DNA of 64,000 bases from Vitreoscilla massiliensis. GTDB taxonomy: Bacteria > Pseudomonadota > Gammaproteobacteria > Burkholderiales > Neisseriaceae. A program made the translations under genes and the position numbers. Shown piece by piece: positions 36,020 to 44,242 of this stretch. Below the pieces are notes generated by a model, which saw only the letters and a program-made list of their open reading frames with translations, was not told where the DNA came from and searched no databases. The stretch lies in contig NZ_LN898216.1 in the NCBI RefSeq assembly GCF_001457815.1, positions 260,541 to 324,540 on the forward strand, in the 5' to 3' direction. Position 1 is the first letter of the stretch; each line of letters opens with the position of its first letter.

Positions 36020-36751
36020 ATGAAACTGCTTTTGAACATCACACTCCTCAGCTTGAGCATGGCGGTCTTGGGTGCTTGCAGCACCAGCGCCACACCGAAT
36101 GCCAGCGCCCAAGTCGCGCACAAAGACGCACGCACACTGGGCTATTTCTCAGAACGCGGCGCCTACAGCCGCGACAAAATCGCCAATGGTTTCGAGCGCA
36201 AACTGCTCAGCACCTCGCGCAAACAGCATTGGGTGTTGCAAGACTTTTACAGCATCAATGGCCAGCCGCAAACCGCGCCGTTTACCGTCATCGACGAACG
36301 CGCCCTGTATGACTGGGACACCATGCGCTTCATTGATGGGTCGGTGCATTTCTTCTATCCCGATGGCAAAAAACAATCGACCATCCAATTGAAGCAAGGC
36401 GTGGTCAATGGCAAGCGTGAGGTGTATTACCTCACCGGCGAGGTGTTCCAAGCGCAGCAGTTTAACGACAAGGGCGCAATTACCGAGGAAACCTTCTTCG
36501 AGCGCGATGGCAAACGCATCTTCACCTTGCATTACAACCCCAGCAATGCTGAACAATCGTCGTTGGTGTTTTACGATGCCAACGGCAAAGAACAATACCC
36601 AAATGCCAACAACCGTGAACAAGCGCGCGCTTTGGCCGAAAAAGTCCAAGCCATCATGATGGAATTGGAGCGCGAAGTTTACCAACAAGCTGGGCAAACG
36701 CCGCCTTTTGCCGATGACAATATGGCGAGCAACCAACACCAGCACCCCTGA
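36020..36751 (+). CDS. YwqK/MORN-like lipoprotein 1
   Basis: A 243-residue lipoprotein precursor (lipobox VLGAC). The mature part carries short MORN-like strands typical of YwqK-type proteins: FFYPDGKKQSTIQLKQG, then VYYLTGEVFQAQQFNDKG. LGYFSERGAYS and VLQDFYSINGQPQT are shared with the two following genes. It begins 28 bp after yfaP with AGGGAAACG upstream, so it may be co-transcribed with the cluster. Partner unknown. Confidence 0.72.
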   Translation: MKLLLNITLLSLSMAVLGACSTSATPNASAQVAHKDARTLGYFSERGAYSRDKIANGFERKLLSTSRKQHWVLQDFYSINGQPQTAPFTVIDERALYDWDTMRFIDGSVHFFYPDGKKQSTIQLKQGVVNGKREVYYLTGEVFQAQQFNDKGAITEETFFERDGKRIFTLHYNPSNAEQSSLVFYDANGKEQYPNANNREQARALAEKVQAIMMELEREVYQQAGQTPPFADDNMASNQHQHP

Positions 36752-36755
36752 TTGG

Positions 36756-36791
36756 ATGCGGCCTGTAAGCATTTACAGGCCGCATTTTTTT
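36756..36791 (+). terminator. Inverted uptake-sequence pair with T tail
   Basis: atgcggcctgtaa and its inverse form a hairpin followed by seven T, directly after the lipoprotein 1 stop. This is one of the clearest cases of a DUS pair acting as terminator here. Confidence 0.78.
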
Positions 36792-36814
36792 GTTTGTTTT
36801 CAAGAGGAACCACC

Positions 36815-37561
36815 ATGTCATTCACACGCATCAGCGCCGCCGCCCTTATCTCCATCGCCATCTTAAGCGGCTGTGCCAGCACCACCGCAGCTACTGCCAA
36901 AACCGAAGCTGTGAGCAGCGTTAAAATCGCCCAAGCCGATGAGCGCGTGTTGGGCTATTTCAATGCCGATGGCGAATTTGGACAAGAAAAAACCAGCAAT
37001 GGCTACATGCGCAAATACTTGGGCAAAACCGCCGACGGTAAATCGGTATTGCAAGACTTTTACGCCATCAATGGCAAGCCACAAACCAGCCCGTTTGTGT
37101 TGTTTGACGATGCTGGCTTAGAAGATTGGAACAGCTTGCAATACACCGATGGCGACATCGTGTTTTACAATGCCGACGGCAGCGTTTCCGCCCGCACTTC
37201 TTTGCAAGACGGCCAATACGTCGGCAAACACACCCAATACCACGGCAATGGCAAAGTCTTTGTCGAAGAGGTGTACAACCCAGACAGCGAAATCACCGCC
37301 ACCTCGTATTACGATGAAGCCGGCAAACCCCTGTTCGCCTTCCACGTCGACAACAGCGACGATTACAAAGTCACGGTGCAAGTCTACGATGCCGCCGGCA
37401 CCGCCTACCCTGCTACCGAAGACCATGCCGACAAAATTGACGCAGTGACTGAAACCATCGTCAGCTTGATGAACAAACGCGCCGCCACCGAAGCCAAGCT
37501 CGCCGGCCAAGCAGCGCCAGAAGCACAAGAATTACTGTTGCCGCGCCAACCTGAAGAATAA
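36815..37561 (+). CDS. YwqK/MORN-like lipoprotein 2
   Basis: A 248-residue lipoprotein precursor (lipobox ILSGC). It parallels its neighbours: VLGYFNADGEFGQE, SVLQDFYAINGKPQTSPFV and MORN-like strands (VFYNADGSVSARTSLQDGQY, YHGNGKVFVEEV). AGAGGAACC lies before the ATG at 36815; an in-frame extension upstream crosses the DUS hairpin and has no signal sequence. Separate transcription unit likely. The C-terminal 45 residues are charged and differ from the other two. Confidence 0.75.
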   Translation: MSFTRISAAALISIAILSGCASTTAATAKTEAVSSVKIAQADERVLGYFNADGEFGQEKTSNGYMRKYLGKTADGKSVLQDFYAINGKPQTSPFVLFDDAGLEDWNSLQYTDGDIVFYNADGSVSARTSLQDGQYVGKHTQYHGNGKVFVEEVYNPDSEITATSYYDEAGKPLFAFHVDNSDDYKVTVQVYDAAGTAYPATEDHADKIDAVTETIVSLMNKRAATEAKLAGQAAPEAQELLLPRQPEE

Positions 37562-37580
37562 ACCTCAGTATGGTCAACCG

Positions 37581-37619
37581 ATGCGGCCTGTAAACCTGCT
37601 ATCGCTTTACAGGCCGCAT
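37581..37619. terminator. Inverted uptake-sequence pair
   Basis: atgcggcctgtaaa and its inverse are 11 bp apart between lipoproteins 2 and 3. Confidence 0.65.
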
Positions 37620-37643
37620 ATTTGATTCACGACAGGAGTTGCG

Positions 37644-38624
37644 ATGATTGTGTGCGTGTCTGCTTGGCTCAAAATATTGAGTATCTGCGGCGTGGTTGTG
37701 GCCTTGGCCGCCTGCCAAACCCCCGTCGCCACCAACCATACCAGCCTCAACACCCCGTCTTTGCCACACGCCGCCCAAGTGCAGCGTGCCCAAGCGCAAA
37801 CCATAGGTTATTTCGATGCCAATGGCCGCTTTAGCCCCAACCAACAAGCCAACAGCGCGTATGTGCGCCAACAACTGGGCTGGGATGCGCACGGCCATCC
37901 TGTGTTACAAGACTTTTATGTGTGGCAACACCGGCCGCAAACCAGCGCTTACGCCATCATCAACACAGAAGCCTTACACACATGGAACATAGACGATGCC
38001 GGCGAAGGCGAATTTGTGTTTTACGACCCGCAAGGTCAGGTCTCTGGCCATGTGCGCTACCAAAATGGTGCACCGATAGGGGTGCAACGCCATTACCATG
38101 CCAATGGCACGCTGTTCAAACTCAGCCGCTACGACTATTTTGGCAATCCTTTGCAAACCACGTTTTACCGAGGCAATGGCGTGCCGCTGTACCAAATCAC
38201 TTATGACTTGGCGGCTGGCGATGAACGAGCATTGGTGCTGTTTGACCCACAAGGCCAGCCTTATCCGCCAGCACAATTGAACGCCGCGCTGGTGCATGCT
38301 GCCGAAGCCGACATCGCCGCCACCATCAACTCCATGCAAGCGCGCACTGCCCAACTCGCCCACATCACACCGCCACCAGCCGTCGCCATCAAACTGCCGT
38401 TCAAACTGGCAGCAACAGTGGCAGGGCAATGCCAACAACACAGCGTGCAACAACTGATGGGCATGCAAAACCTCAGCGATGCGCAAATCCTGCACATCAG
38501 CGGCGCCACCCAAGTGCGCCGCGCCGCCGATAATGAGGCCGTCGAAGACGATGTGCGCACCGAACGCGTGACCGTGTTCATCAATCCCCAAACGCAGCGC
38601 ATCAGCGGTGTATTTTGTGGTTAA
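37644..38624 (+). CDS. YwqK/MORN-like lipoprotein 3 fused to a peptidase-inhibitor I78-like domain
   Basis: A 326-residue lipoprotein precursor (lipobox ALAAC). Residues 50-210 repeat the YwqK-like plan (TIGYFDANGRFSP, VLQDFYVWQHRPQT, YHANGTLFKLSRYDYFG). After a spacer comes a C-terminal domain from about residue 262, beginning CQQHSVQQLMGMQNLSD and ending RVTVFINPQTQRISGVFCG. Its paired cysteines and final FxCG match the I78 (elastase/subtilisin-type) inhibitor family. CAGGAG precedes the ATG. The fusion suggests a surface- or periplasm-anchored protease inhibitor. Confidence 0.74.
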   Translation: MIVCVSAWLKILSICGVVVALAACQTPVATNHTSLNTPSLPHAAQVQRAQAQTIGYFDANGRFSPNQQANSAYVRQQLGWDAHGHPVLQDFYVWQHRPQTSAYAIINTEALHTWNIDDAGEGEFVFYDPQGQVSGHVRYQNGAPIGVQRHYHANGTLFKLSRYDYFGNPLQTTFYRGNGVPLYQITYDLAAGDERALVLFDPQGQPYPPAQLNAALVHAAEADIAATINSMQARTAQLAHITPPPAVAIKLPFKLAATVAGQCQQHSVQQLMGMQNLSDAQILHISGATQVRRAADNEAVEDDVRTERVTVFINPQTQRISGVFCG

Positions 38625-38632
38625 GAACCAAA

Positions 38633-38672
38633 CAAGCGGCCTGTAAGCTGCGATTGGGTTTACAGGCTGTTT
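38633..38672. terminator. Imperfect inverted uptake-sequence pair
   Basis: aagcggcctgtaa is opposed by tttacaggctgttt, with one mismatch in the core and about 12 bp between. Confidence 0.55.
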
Positions 38673-38745
38673 GAAGCACATCAACCACGCGGTAAAGACA
38701 GAATGCACATAGAACATGCAGCACCCTATCCATGGAGCAAGCCCT

Positions 38746-39228
38746 ATGAACACAGATGAATTCGCCAAACAGTATTTGTGGCAACTGGCCGATGCAGAGG
38801 CATTGCACTCGTTTTACCAACACATCGGTGGCACAGCGGCGCCAAGTGCGAAAAAAGATGACCCCGATTTTTATTTTGAGAGCAAGAAGTTTCTGCTGAA
38901 TCTGCATTTTGTGGATGAGGATTATCTGCTCAAACGGGATGTCCCAAGCTATGGCCAGGCCGCGATGCGTTTGGTCAGTGCGGAAATTCCTATCGCAACT
39001 GCCACCAGCAAGCGTCAGCCCTTAATCGCATTACCCTTCGATGTTCACACCATTAGCAACCGGGCACAACTGCTCGCAGCCATGCCCAAAGCAGCCGATA
39101 AAACCTTTGAACTCAAAGGCAGCGTGCGCAATGATCAATGGTTCTTCCCCGATTACCGCTTGGTCTGCATCTACAAACCCGTAGACCTGAGTTTAAAAAG
39201 CATTCAAATCATTTCTCAGCATTATTGA
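38746..39228 (+). CDS. Unknown protein, no family recognised
   Basis: A 160-residue, probably cytoplasmic protein starting MNTDEFAKQYLWQLADAEAL. GGAG lies about 9 bases before the ATG at 38746; an in-frame start at 38716 is possible. No signal peptide, TM helix or metal motif. A central block FYFESKKFLLNLHFVDEDYL and a late WFFPDYRLVCIYKP are the most distinctive stretches. Size and acidic, aromatic-rich character would suit an immunity or DUF-type protein, but nothing supports a specific call. Confidence 0.6.
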   Translation: MNTDEFAKQYLWQLADAEALHSFYQHIGGTAAPSAKKDDPDFYFESKKFLLNLHFVDEDYLLKRDVPSYGQAAMRLVSAEIPIATATSKRQPLIALPFDVHTISNRAQLLAAMPKAADKTFELKGSVRNDQWFFPDYRLVCIYKPVDLSLKSIQIISQHY

Positions 39229-39290
39229 CCAAAGCGCTGCCTCATGCTTAAGCCCTGTTGAATCTGGCATGTACATCTATAATGCATACA

Positions 39291-39330
39291 ATGCGGCCTG
39301 TAAACCATCAAACAAGGTTTACAGGCCGCA
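39291..39330. terminator. Inverted uptake-sequence pair between convergent genes
   Basis: atgcggcctgtaaac and its inverse are separated by about 10 bp, midway between the stops of the unknown gene and the PLD-like gene. Confidence 0.68.
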
Positions 39331-39348
39331 TGTCGACGCTGAGATTAC

Positions 39349-40056
39349 TTATTTCAATTCGGTTTCTGCGGGCCATAGGAAATAAGCACCATGCGGACCA
39401 GTGCGAAATTCACCGCCATTTTGCTTACCCGCTTCGGTAATAAAATGTTTGTCGCCTTTCAACTCCAACCAACCTTGCTGTACCAATTTGTCCAGCAATT
39501 CTGAGGTTTTCAGCTTCAATTGCGTCGCCAATTTGGAAGTGGTGAGTTTTTCATGTGGCGGTTTGCTGCTGGCTTTCACCTCATTGGTATTGCTGACACT
39601 GGCTTCGTCAATTTTTTCCATGCTGATGCGCACCTCATCGCTGACACGGATAATGCGCTGTGCTTCTTCATACGCATCTTTGTACACCTCACCGTCTTCT
39701 TCGCGGCTTAAAAAAATGCCCATTTCATTGTTGTTGATTTGACTGAATTCGTACAAATTCAAGCTGGTGATGATGCAAGAGTCTTCATTCAGATAACACT
39801 TGGCATGCAGGTTTTTGCAAAAACTGGTACGAATATAGTCTTGCGATTTCAGCCACTGAATTTCTTCCGGTTGCAATTCGCTTTTGCCGTAGACGATGCG
39901 GATGTCGATTTTTAAGCGGTTTTTGTCTTCCAGCAATTCTTTAACGCGGTCGTTGAGCTTCAAAAATGGGCTAATCAATATCACCCGCTCTTTGGCCTGC
40001 TTAATCAATTCTTCCAAAAAATAATTGGTGGCACTGGTGTTTAAAAACTTGGCCAT
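39349..40056 (-). CDS. PLD-like (HKD-type) protein with C-terminal winged-helix-like region
   Basis: A 235-residue cytoplasmic protein. Residues 1-130 resemble a single phospholipase-D-like unit: RVILISPFLKLNDRVKELL, then LHAKCYLNEDSCIITSLNLY, where H-x-K and the following Ser/Asn strand mark an HKD-type site. After a charged linker, KLTTSKLATQLKLKTSELLD and LVQQGWLELKGDKHFITEAG look like a winged-helix or antirepressor-type DNA-binding fold. One HKD unit implies a dimer if active. Possible nuclease or DNA-binding regulator; not settled. Confidence 0.72.
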   Translation of the reverse strand: MAKFLNTSATNYFLEELIKQAKERVILISPFLKLNDRVKELLEDKNRLKIDIRIVYGKSELQPEEIQWLKSQDYIRTSFCKNLHAKCYLNEDSCIITSLNLYEFSQINNNEMGIFLSREEDGEVYKDAYEEAQRIIRVSDEVRISMEKIDEASVSNTNEVKASSKPPHEKLTTSKLATQLKLKTSELLDKLVQQGWLELKGDKHFITEAGKQNGGEFRTGPHGAYFLWPAETELK

Positions 40057-40112
40057 CTCTCCCCCTGTAAATATGTCATGGAAATAAAATATGACTTATT
40101 CTAAATTAAAAA

Positions 40113-40153
40113 CAGCGGCCTGTAAGCTTTATGTCTTGCTTACAGGCCGCTTG
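40113..40153. terminator. Inverted uptake-sequence pair
   Basis: gcggcctgtaagc and its inverse are about 15 bp apart, just beyond the esterase pseudogene stop. Confidence 0.65.
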
Positions 40154-40154
40154 T

Positions 40155-41155
40155 TTATTGGCTGTGCTGCTGCATAAAATCCACCGATTGCTGCAATACC
40201 GTGTGGCTGGCGGCGAAATCCATATTGAAATGGAACACATGCGGCAGTTTTTCGGCGTGGGTTTTGGGATAGATTTGCGCCTGTACGGGCACGCCGTGGG
40301 CGCGTAAAGCAGCGATAAACGGCTCGGTTTGGCTGGCGGTAAGGCTGTCGTTGGCGCTGGCTGACACATACACGGTGGATAAGCACGGTTTAGCCACGGC
40401 GTTGCCGACATGTTTTTCAGTGTCTGCGCTTGTGGTGGGTTTTCGCCGCTGATGGCGCTGACCACATTGCCGACGCTCCAAGCGATGATTTTTGGGCTGT
40501 GTTCTCGTGCGGCGTACAAGGCATGCAGGTCGAACACGCCGCTGTGTAACAGCAAACCTCGCACGTGCTGGCTTTGCAACACGGGCCGCAAACCCAAGCG
40601 CTGTTGCAAATCGGCATTGCTGATGGCTGCGGCATAGGTGGACACCAAGTTGGCACCCGCCGAATCACCGCCAAAAAACACCTGGCGCATATCCAGCGGC
40701 CACTCGGAAGCGTGTTGCAACACATACGCCAGCGCTTAATTGAGCTCGTGCAATTGCTGCGGATGGTAGGCTTGCGGCGCCAGCGTGTAATCGACATTGA
40801 CCACGGCGATGTCTTGATTGGCATACAAGGCCAAATACGGGCGCGCATCGTTTTTGCTGCCCGCTACCCATGCACCACCCTGCACCCATACCAGCACTGG
40901 CAGTTTGCGCCCCGCTTGCGCAGCGGCTTGCGGGTAGAGGATGTCGATGCGGGAGGGATACGCGCCGCCGACGTTTATGTCTGCATCCAGTTGTAGCGTT
41001 TGCTGGACATGGTTTTGGGCATACTCGTGTAAAGCGGCGGTGGTTTTGGCGGTTTGGTGCTCGAACAAACGTGCGATGGTGCGGGTGCCAGTGTGTGCGC
41101 ACGCGCTCACTGCCAAGATGATGGCCAAACTGCATCCTAGGTGTGCGCGCAACAT
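40155..41155 (-). pseudogene. Alpha/beta-hydrolase (HSL/BD-FAE-type esterase) lipoprotein, inactivated
   Basis: Translated on the minus strand, a lipoprotein signal (ILAVSAC) leads into an esterase: VLVWVQGGAWVAGSKND (oxyanion HGG-type motif) and VNVDYTLAP. An in-frame TAA at 40736-40738 then splits HELN from ALAYVLQHAS. The frame continues through the nucleophile elbow GGDSAGANL, and near 40370-40400 it shifts to another frame that supplies STVYVSASANDSLT and the His-region HVFHFNMDF, ending at 40155. One stop plus one frameshift indicate a dead gene, unless sequencing errors explain both. Confidence 0.78.
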
Positions 41156-41198
41156 GGCTGACCCTCACAACAATACGATGCTGAAATCATAAAATAAC

Positions 41199-41237
41199 AA
41201 GCGGCCTGTAAGCCCTATCTTGGCTTACAGGCCGCTT
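41199..41237. terminator. Inverted uptake-sequence pair between esterase pseudogene and sugE
   Basis: aagcggcctgtaagcc and ggcttacaggccgctt form a 16-bp stem with a short loop; it lies past the sugE stop. Confidence 0.7.
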
Positions 41238-41255
41238 GTGTGTCTGATACAATGA

Positions 41256-41573
41256 TTAATGTGACGCCAATTTCATCAACACCAAACCGCTGACAATCAA
41301 CACAGCGGCGGCGATGCGCATGGCGCTGACTTGTTCGCCCAAAAACACAATGCCAACGATGAACGCACCAATCGCACCGATGCCCGTCCATACCGTGTAT
41401 GCCGTGCCCAAAGGCAGGCTGCGCATGGCGGTGGCCAATAAGCCGAAACTGGCCAACATCGCCACCAAGGTAATCATGCTTGGCCACAAGCGGCTAAAGC
41501 CGTGCGACTCTTTCATAAAATACGCCCACACCACCTCGAGCACACCTGCCACCAATAAAAACATCCAGGCCAT
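41256..41573 (-). CDS. sugE: SMR-family guanidinium exporter Gdx/SugE
   Basis: A 105-residue four-helix small multidrug-resistance protein. MAWMFLLVAGVLEVVWAYFM contains the essential membrane glutamate, and AYTVWTGIGAIGAFIVGIVF is the conserved TM3 region of the Gdx subtype, which exports guanidinium in exchange for protons. AAAGGAGGG precedes the ATG by 6 bases. A promoter and a two-hairpin leader with ACG loops precede it, consistent with guanidine sensing. Confidence 0.92.
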   Translation of the reverse strand: MAWMFLLVAGVLEVVWAYFMKESHGFSRLWPSMITLVAMLASFGLLATAMRSLPLGTAYTVWTGIGAIGAFIVGIVFLGEQVSAMRIAAAVLIVSGLVLMKLASH

Positions 41574-41596
41574 CTTGGCCCTCCTTTCGGTAAGAG

Positions 41597-41645
41597 CCAG
41601 GACGTCCTGGACATGATTCCCAATTGTGGGGGAGGCCGTTCCTCC
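41597..41645 (-). promoter_or_regulatory. Candidate guanidine-II (mini-ykkC) riboswitch
   Basis: In the sugE leader, read on the minus strand, hairpin 1 (41631-41645) is GGAGG-AACGG-CCTCC and hairpin 2 (41597-41610) is CCAGG-ACGT-CCTGG, with a 20-nt linker. Guanidine-II riboswitches have two small hairpins with ACGR loops just before the ribosome site. Loop 1 contains ACGG, and loop 2 is ACGU instead of ACGR. Predicted transcription starts only a few bases before hairpin 1. Confidence 0.6.
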
Positions 41646-41657
41646 TAAGTGGTTTGC

Positions 41658-41685
41658 ATCATAGCAAATCCTAGCCTGCGGTCAA
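41658..41685 (-). promoter_or_regulatory. Sigma-70 promoter of sugE
   Basis: On the minus strand TTGACC (41680-41685) and TATGAT (41658-41663) are 16 bp apart, each one mismatch from consensus. The start would fall near 41650, giving a leader of about 75 nt that is almost entirely the two-hairpin element. Confidence 0.68.
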
Positions 41686-41734
41686 GACTTGCGCCCACTT
41701 GTTACCTACTGTTACACAAGGCTTTACAGGCCGC

Positions 41735-43054
41735 TTATTGGCTGATGGATTCCAAAGTCTTGCCTTTGGTTTCTTCACCCAAGATGAACACCACCGCCGC
41801 CACCGCAAACAACACTGCGGTGAACATCATAAAGACATTGCTAAAGCCATTGGGCATCACCATCATGCTGGTCACCACCATAGGCGCGACGATGCCGCCG
41901 ATGCGCCCTACTGCCGAAGCCCAGCCCGAGCCAAAGGCGCGGATATTGGTTGGGTATTGCTCGGGAGTGTAAGTGTATAACACGCCCCACGCGCCCAAAT
42001 TGAAGAAGGACAACAAACAGCCCCAGACGATGATTTCGGCTTCCGAACCGGCGCCACCAAAGAAGTACGCACACACCGCGCACGCAGCCATAAACAGCGC
42101 CAAAGTGGTTTTGCGACCGAGTTTTTCAATCAACCATGCCGCCGCCACATAGCCGGGCAATTGCGCCAAGATGAGCACCAAACTGTATTCAAACGATTTG
42201 ACAATCGGATAGCCTTTTTCCACCAACAAGCTCGGCAACCACGTGAAAATGCCGTAATACGAAAACACGATGCCAAACCAAATCAGCCACAACATCAAGG
42301 TGCGGCGGGCAAAAGCCTTAGACCACAATTGCCCAAAACTGATGGTCGATTTTTCCGCCACCGGCGCCACTTCGATTGTGTCTATCACGTCCACGCCCGC
42401 ATCGCGCTCCAATTTGGACACGATGGCATGCGCTTCTTGCAAACGGCCTTTGTTAATCAAATATGGAATGGATTCGGGCACCAATTTCCACAGCAAGAAC
42501 ACATACAAAGCGGGAATGCCGCCGACAAAGAAGGCTGCATGCCAATCGTGGTGCGGGATGACAAAATAGGCAATCAAGGCCGCGGCCAACCAGCCCAAGC
42601 CCCAAAAGCTTTCCAACAACACAATAAAACGCCCACGCACTTGCGCAGGCACATACTCACTGACCAAGGTCACCGCCACCGGCAATTGTCCCCCCAAGCC
42701 TATGCCGACAATAAAGCGAAACACCAACAGCCACGTCAAATTCGGTGCGATGCCACACAAAGCGGTAGCGACGCTGTAAATGACCAAAGTGCTGGCAAAC
42801 ACGGTTTTGCGGCCAATTTTATCGGCGATTGCCCCCGCCACCACCGCGCCTATGGCCATGCCAACAAAACCGATGCTGACGATTAAGCCTTTCTCTGCCG
42901 GCGCCAATTGCCAATCGGTGGCCAAGCGCGTCATGATAAACGCAATCAAACCCGTGTCCATGGCATCGAACATCCATCCCAAACCCACCACCACCAATAA
43001 GCGATAATGAAACTTGCCTATCGGTAAACGCTGTACGCGTGCAACCAAATCCAT
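41735..43054 (-). CDS. MFS transporter, NiaP/aromatic-acid symporter type
   Basis: A 439-residue transporter with about 12 TM helices. GWMFDAMDTGLIAFIM in TM1, IADKIGRKTVFA in the first loop (the MFS A-motif), and PVAVTLVSEYVPAQVRGRF are characteristic of the sugar-porter-like NiaP/AAHS group. Nicotinate uptake is proposed because the next gene upstream encodes an NrtR-like regulator and pnuC lies 2.7 kb away. An AT-rich palindrome at 43130-43154 sits in its promoter region. Other organic-acid substrates are possible. Confidence 0.82.
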   Translation of the reverse strand: MDLVARVQRLPIGKFHYRLLVVVGLGWMFDAMDTGLIAFIMTRLATDWQLAPAEKGLIVSIGFVGMAIGAVVAGAIADKIGRKTVFASTLVIYSVATALCGIAPNLTWLLVFRFIVGIGLGGQLPVAVTLVSEYVPAQVRGRFIVLLESFWGLGWLAAALIAYFVIPHHDWHAAFFVGGIPALYVFLLWKLVPESIPYLINKGRLQEAHAIVSKLERDAGVDVIDTIEVAPVAEKSTISFGQLWSKAFARRTLMLWLIWFGIVFSYYGIFTWLPSLLVEKGYPIVKSFEYSLVLILAQLPGYVAAAWLIEKLGRKTTLALFMAACAVCAYFFGGAGSEAEIIVWGCLLSFFNLGAWGVLYTYTPEQYPTNIRAFGSGWASAVGRIGGIVAPMVVTSMMVMPNGFSNVFMMFTAVLFAVAAVVFILGEETKGKTLESISQ

Positions 43055-43129
43055 TGTGTGTTTCCCAGTGTGTAGTCAAAAAGACCAAGCTTAGTCATGG
43101 CTGACCTTGGCTTGGTTCACTTGCCGAAA

Positions 43130-43154
43130 ATATATACTCATTTTGAGCATATAT
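43130..43154. promoter_or_regulatory. Putative NrtR operator upstream of the NiaP-like gene
   Basis: A 25-bp palindrome, atatatactc-atttt-gagcatatat, has 9 of 10 arm positions symmetric. It lies 76 bp before the transporter start and 98 bp after the nrtR-like stop. Operator role inferred from position and symmetry. Confidence 0.58.
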
Positions 43155-43251
43155 CAAATAAAAAATACAGCGGCACTGAGCCGCTGCGGTGGTAATGCTT
43201 TGTCCAGCCATCCGGTGTATTCAAATACCGCCAACACGCCCGTCAACATGG

Positions 43252-44235
43252 CTATTTGTTCAGCGGCATCTTGCCGCGCGCCAAGCTTTGTTCTTTTAAC
43301 ACATTCGGCTTAAAGCGGTATAACTGCGCCGGCCGGCCACGGTCTTGCATCACGCTGTCACCAGTGGGTTCAATCAAATCTTGGTGTTGAATCAGGCGGC
43401 GGAAATTGGGTTTGTGCAAGGTCAACCCGGCCAAGGTTTCGATGCTTTGTTGCAATTGCAATAAGGTAAATTCGGCCGGCATCAAATCAAAAATAAGCGG
43501 CCTGTATTTGATTTTGGCGCGCAAACGGCTGATGGCAGTGGCAAAAATGCGTCGGTGATCGCCCTGCATCGGAATACCGGTATACGGCAATAAGGCATCA
43601 TCAGGCTCAGGCGACTCGTGCAACATACCCGTTTCATACATCAACTCATAGCGTTGCAAGGCCAGCTCTTCCGACCACGCCCATTCGCCTTGTCCCCAAT
43701 ACATGTCCACCCGTTGCTGGCGAAATTGTTGGGTTTCCGCATCATCGCTGGCTTCTATCCACGCTTTTAAGGCCGCTAAGATGACTTTATCGCGCCCGGC
43801 TTGGGCGGCGCGGCGATCTTCCCATGGGAAAAACGCATACCAATCCATCCATTTGGCCTGTAAATTCAGATTGGACGCTTCCACTTCTGTCACCAAGCCG
43901 ACATAGCTGACCGACAACCACAACTGCTTGGCCGCCTGTCCGCGCTGGGTGTCGACAAAGGTGTACAGCTGCTCCAAATAGCCCAACGGTTGCGCCGTTT
44001 GCTCTTCCACCCACACGCGCACGCCTTTTTGCAAAGAGCGGTGTAAGGGTGACAAAACGCCGGCAGGCAAACTTTGGCCTTGGTGGGTGGTTAACACCCG
44101 CGCTTGACCGTTGGTGACGGCCACCAAAACCGCCACCAATTCGGTTGCGGCGGTTTGCTTGTCGTCGATTGTGTGTGGTGTCGTGGTGTTTGTCGTATTC
44201 ATACTGGCTGTTGTTATTGTGAACATGCTAAGCAT
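43252..44235 (-). CDS. NrtR-like Nudix transcriptional regulator of NAD metabolism
   Basis: A protein of up to 327 residues. The N-terminal part from about residue 30 (ELVAVLVAVTNGQARVL, then LEQLYTFVDTQRG) is Nudix-like; the usual GX5EX7REUXEE helix is not evident, as in regulators that bind ligand without hydrolysis. The C-terminal 90 residues (ISRLRAKIKYRPLIFDLMP; LHKPNFRRLIQ; GRPAQLYRF) match the NrtR winged-helix domain. NrtR represses NAD biosynthesis or uptake genes and responds to ADP-ribose. Starts at 44226 or 44202 are also possible; none has a clear ribosome site. Confidence 0.76.
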   Translation of the reverse strand: MLSMFTITTASMNTTNTTTPHTIDDKQTAATELVAVLVAVTNGQARVLTTHQGQSLPAGVLSPLHRSLQKGVRVWVEEQTAQPLGYLEQLYTFVDTQRGQAAKQLWLSVSYVGLVTEVEASNLNLQAKWMDWYAFFPWEDRRAAQAGRDKVILAALKAWIEASDDAETQQFRQQRVDMYWGQGEWAWSEELALQRYELMYETGMLHESPEPDDALLPYTGIPMQGDHRRIFATAISRLRAKIKYRPLIFDLMPAEFTLLQLQQSIETLAGLTLHKPNFRRLIQHQDLIEPTGDSVMQDRGRPAQLYRFKPNVLKEQSLARGKMPLNK

Positions 44236-44242
44236 ACCATGT

